A stretch of 64,000 nucleotides of DNA from positions 62,001 to 126,000 of the forward strand of contig NZ_KB893717.1 of assembly GCF_000374165.1 (NCBI RefSeq). The letters run 5' to 3'. The notes below the pieces were generated by a model. It was not told the DNA's origin. It ran no database searches and worked only from the letters and a program-made list of their open reading frames with translations. Below, piece after piece: positions 61,476 to 64,000 of this stretch (its first letter is position 1; every line of letters begins with the position of its first letter). Origin of the DNA: Parafrankia elaeagni (lineage in GTDB: Bacteria > Actinomycetota > Actinomycetes > Frankiales > Frankiaceae). The position numbers and the translations under genes are program-made.

Positions 61476-63989
61476 TCAGGAGGCCGCCCCGTCCGGCCCC
61501 GCGGTCTCGTCGCCTGCGCCACCGTCGTTGGCATCAGCATTGCGCGCCACACCCACCACCTGCACACCGGCCTCCAGGTCGATGAGCCGTACGCCCATCG
61601 TCTGCCGTTGTGCCCGGCGGACATCCTTGGCTACGGTACGCAACACACCGCCATTGGATGTGATGGCGTAGAGCTGGTCGTCGGGTGCCACGACGAGCGC
61701 TCCGACCAGTCCGCCCCGGGTTGAGACGATCTTGGCGGTGAGGACTCCCTTGCCGCCCCTGCCCTGGATGGGGTACTCCGCGAGCGGGGTCCGCTTCGCG
61801 TAGCCGCCGCTGGTCGCGACCAGCAGGTCCGCGGTGCTTTCCGGCACGACGACGTCCATGGAGAGCAGCTCGTCCGAGTCGTCGAACCGCATGCCGATCA
61901 CACCGGACGTCGCCCGGCCCATCGGCCGGAGCTGCTCGTCGTCGGCGTGGAAGCGGATGGACTGGGCGTTGCGGCTGACCAGCAGCAGATCGTCACCGGG
62001 AGCGACGAGACGGGCCGAGATCAGCTCGTCGTCGTCGCGCAGGTTGATGGCGACCAGGCCGCCGGCCCGGTTGGAGTCGAAGTCGGTCAGCGCGGTCTTC
62101 TTGCACAGACCGCGCTTGGTGGCGAGCACCAGATACGGCGCGGCCTGGTAGTCCTGGATCGCCATCACCTCGGCGATCCGCTCGTCCTGGCTGAACGCGA
62201 GGATGTTGGCGACGTGCTGCCCCTTGGCACTGCGTGCCTGCTCGGGCAGTTCATGCGCCTTCGCCCGGTAGACCCGGCCCTTGTTGGTGAAGAACAGCAG
62301 CCAGTGGTGGGTCGTGGTGACGAAGAAGTGCTCGACGATGTCGTCCTCGCGCAGCGTCGCGCCCATCACGCCCTTGCCGCCGCGCTTCTGCGAGCGGTAC
62401 AGGTCGGTCTTGGTGCGCTTGGCGTAGCCGCCGCGGGTGACGGTGACGACGACGTCCTCGCGGGCGATGAGGTCCTCGACGGACATGTCGCCCTCGAAGG
62501 GCACGAGACGGGTACGCCGCTCGTCGCCGTACTTCTCGACGACCTCGGCCAGCTCCTGACCGATGATCTCGCGCTGCCGGGGCGGCGATGCGAGGATCGC
62601 CTCCAGGTCGGAGACGCGCGCCCGCAGCTCGGCGGCCTCGTCGGTGATCCGCTGGCGTTCCAGGGCGGCCAGCCGGCGCAGCTGCATGTCCAGGATCGCG
62701 GTGGCCTGGATCTCCGAGAGGGAGAACCGCTCCATGAGCTGGCCGCGGGCGACGTCCGCGGACTCGGCGTTGCGGATGAGGGTGATGACCTCGTCCAGGT
62801 GGTCCAGCGCGATGAGCAGACCGTCCAGGACGTGCAGCCGCTCGCGCGCCTTGCGCAGCTGGTAGCGGGTGCGCCGGACGATGACCTCGATCTGGTGCTC
62901 GACGTAGTACGAGATGATCTGGTCGAGCCGCAGCGTGCGGGGGACCCCGTCGACGATCGCCAGCATGTTGACACCGAACGTGTCCTGCAGCTGGGTGTGC
63001 TTGTACAGGTTGTTCAGCACGACCTTGGCGACGGCGTCGCGCTTGAGGTCGATGACGAGCCGCTGCCCGATCCGCGCGGAGGTCTCGTCGCGGACGTCCG
63101 AGATGCCGGTGATCTTGTTGTCACGGACGAGCTCGGCGATCTTCTCGGCGAGGTTGTCCGGGTTGACCTGGTAGGGCAGTTCGGTGACGACGAGCTGGGT
63201 GCGGCCCTTGTTCTCCTCGACGTTGACCACCGCGCGCATCCGGATGCTGCCCCGGCCGGTGCGGTAGGCGTCCTCGATGCCGTTGCGGCCGACGATCAGG
63301 CCGTGGGTCGGGAAGTCCGGGCCCTTGATGAGACCGAGAAGGGCCTCGAGCAGCTCCTCGGGCGTGGCGTCAGGGTGGTCCAGCGCCCACCGCACGCCCT
63401 TGGCGACCTCCACCAGGTTGTGCGGCGGAATGTTGGTCGCCATGCCGACGGCGATACCGCCGGCACCGTTGACGAGCAGGTTCGGGAAGCGGCTGGGCAG
63501 GACCAGCGGCTCGGACGAGCGGCCGTCGTAGTTCGGCGCGAAGTCGACCGTCTCCTGGTCGATGTCGCGCAGCATCTCCATGGCCAGCGGCGCCATCCGC
63601 GCCTCGGTGTACCGCATGGCGGCGGGCGGGTCGTTGCCCGGCGAGCCGAAGTTGCCGTTACCGTCGACCAGTGGGTAACGCAGCGACCACGGCTGGGCGA
63701 GGCGGACGAGGGTGTCGTAGATCGCCGTGTCGCCGTGCGGGTGGTAGTTACCCATGACGTCACCGACGACGCGGGAGCACTTGAAGTACCCCCGGTCCGG
63801 CCGGTATCCGCCGTCGTACATGGCGTACAGGACCCTGCGGTGCACGGGCTTGAGCCCGTCACGCACCTCCGGCAGAGCACGGCCGACGATGACGGACATG
63901 GCGTAGTCGAGGTACGACCGCTGCATTTCGACTTCGATGCCGATGGGTTCGATGCGGTCGCCGGGGGGCGGGGGTAGGACGTCGACCAC
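61476..63989 (-). CDS. gyrA: DNA gyrase subunit A
   Basis: 837 aa, full length. It breaks and rejoins DNA in the gyrase A2B2 complex. Features: [38 protein letters not shown] with Thr88 at the E. coli Ser83 position and Asp92 at the Asp87 position, the catalytic Tyr127 in AMRYTEARM, and the C-terminal pinwheel with a GyrA-box-like QKRGGKG. Thr at position 88 is natural in some relatives and not by itself a resistance change. The start is GTG 63989 after GGAAGGA. It is upstream of DUF3566 in the same direction, 109 bases apart. Confidence 0.98.
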   Translation of the reverse strand: MVDVLPPPPGDRIEPIGIEVEMQRSYLDYAMSVIVGRALPEVRDGLKPVHRRVLYAMYDGGYRPDRGYFKCSRVVGDVMGNYHPHGDTAIYDTLVRLAQPWSLRYPLVDGNGNFGSPGNDPPAAMRYTEARMAPLAMEMLRDIDQETVDFAPNYDGRSSEPLVLPSRFPNLLVNGAGGIAVGMATNIPPHNLVEVAKGVRWALDHPDATPEELLEALLGLIKGPDFPTHGLIVGRNGIEDAYRTGRGSIRMRAVVNVEENKGRTQLVVTELPYQVNPDNLAEKIAELVRDNKITGISDVRDETSARIGQRLVIDLKRDAVAKVVLNNLYKHTQLQDTFGVNMLAIVDGVPRTLRLDQIISYYVEHQIEVIVRRTRYQLRKARERLHVLDGLLIALDHLDEVITLIRNAESADVARGQLMERFSLSEIQATAILDMQLRRLAALERQRITDEAAELRARVSDLEAILASPPRQREIIGQELAEVVEKYGDERRTRLVPFEGDMSVEDLIAREDVVVTVTRGGYAKRTKTDLYRSQKRGGKGVMGATLREDDIVEHFFVTTTHHWLLFFTNKGRVYRAKAHELPEQARSAKGQHVANILAFSQDERIAEVMAIQDYQAAPYLVLATKRGLCKKTALTDFDSNRAGGLVAINLRDDDELISARLVAPGDDLLLVSRNAQSIRFHADDEQLRPMGRATSGVIGMRFDDSDELLSMDVVVPESTADLLVATSGGYAKRTPLAEYPIQGRGGKGVLTAKIVSTRGGLVGALVVAPDDQLYAITSNGGVLRTVAKDVRRAQRQTMGVRLIDLEAGVQVVGVARNADANDGGAGDETAGPDGAAS

Positions 63990-64000
63990 GGGGTCCTTCC

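Noticed and set aside
63711-63726. Fluoroquinolone-resistance mutation in gyrA
   Set aside because: Thr at the E. coli Ser83 position occurs naturally in related bacteria, and Asp at position 87 is kept.

Overview
The window is very GC-rich, almost fully coding actinobacterial chromosome. Lineage markers are a mycothiol-type MDMPI/DinB enzyme, an F420/deazaflavin-type nitroreductase-like protein, GPP34, DUF1918, a DLW-39 micro-protein, and gyrA followed by a DUF3566 membrane protein and tRNA-Ile. Gene style suggests a Frankia-like or related mycelial actinomycete. That is inference only; no rRNA is present. Because gyrA lies at the right edge, the replication origin is probably just beyond it.

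Layout. 1-9.5 kb: partial GMC oxidoreductase, a long winged-helix protein with a repetitive linker, a tandem universal stress protein, a calpain-type cysteine protease, an APH-like kinase-fold protein and a PAP2-type membrane enzyme. 10-16.7 kb: DUF1918, an RND/MMPL exporter, ahcY with a structured leader, a small secreted protein and a peptidoglycan amidase. 16.8-22.2 kb: an ABC-2 exporter pair divergent, across a perfect 16-bp palindrome, from an SPFH-RHH-GPP34 set; then uppP. 22.6-30 kb: a TetR regulator and a translationally coupled acyl-CoA cluster (acyl-CoA dehydrogenase, APH-like protein, crotonase, MDR oxidoreductase) facing an amidohydrolase; then the DDN-like protein. 30.2-32.6 kb: a Ser/Thr kinase fused to a WD40 propeller.

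32.7-44 kb is the most striking coding region: nine minus-strand genes, seven of whose eight junctions are 4-nt start/stop overlaps. They encode an acyl-thioester-reductase-like SDR, a polysaccharide pyruvyl-transferase-family protein, an SRPBCC protein, a fatty-acid desaturase, a GNAT-like protein, a KCS/type III PKS-like condensing enzyme, a LolD/MacB-type ABC ATPase, an FtsX-type permease and an acyl-CoA synthetase. Together they could activate, elongate, desaturate, reduce, decorate and export an unusual lipid.

44.97-59.55 kb lies between tRNA-Ala and tRNA-Ile, which are usually close together in this neighbourhood. It begins with about 2 kb without genes, holding dispersed DnaA-like boxes and a degenerate tandem array of about 88 bp period with a palindromic core. 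Then come MDMPI, a Tat/lipoprotein solute-binding protein, DLW-39, PEBP, DedA, a lipoprotein lipase, TetR, and a glycosyltransferase / methyltransferase / cyclase-fold / methyltransferase locus. A triplet of DnaA-like boxes at exact 12-nt spacing and a G-poor, T-less tract precede tRNA-Ile. DUF3566 and gyrA close the window.

Several unrelated proteins carry short in-frame tandem repeats, repeatedly with an 18-nt unit, in disordered tails.
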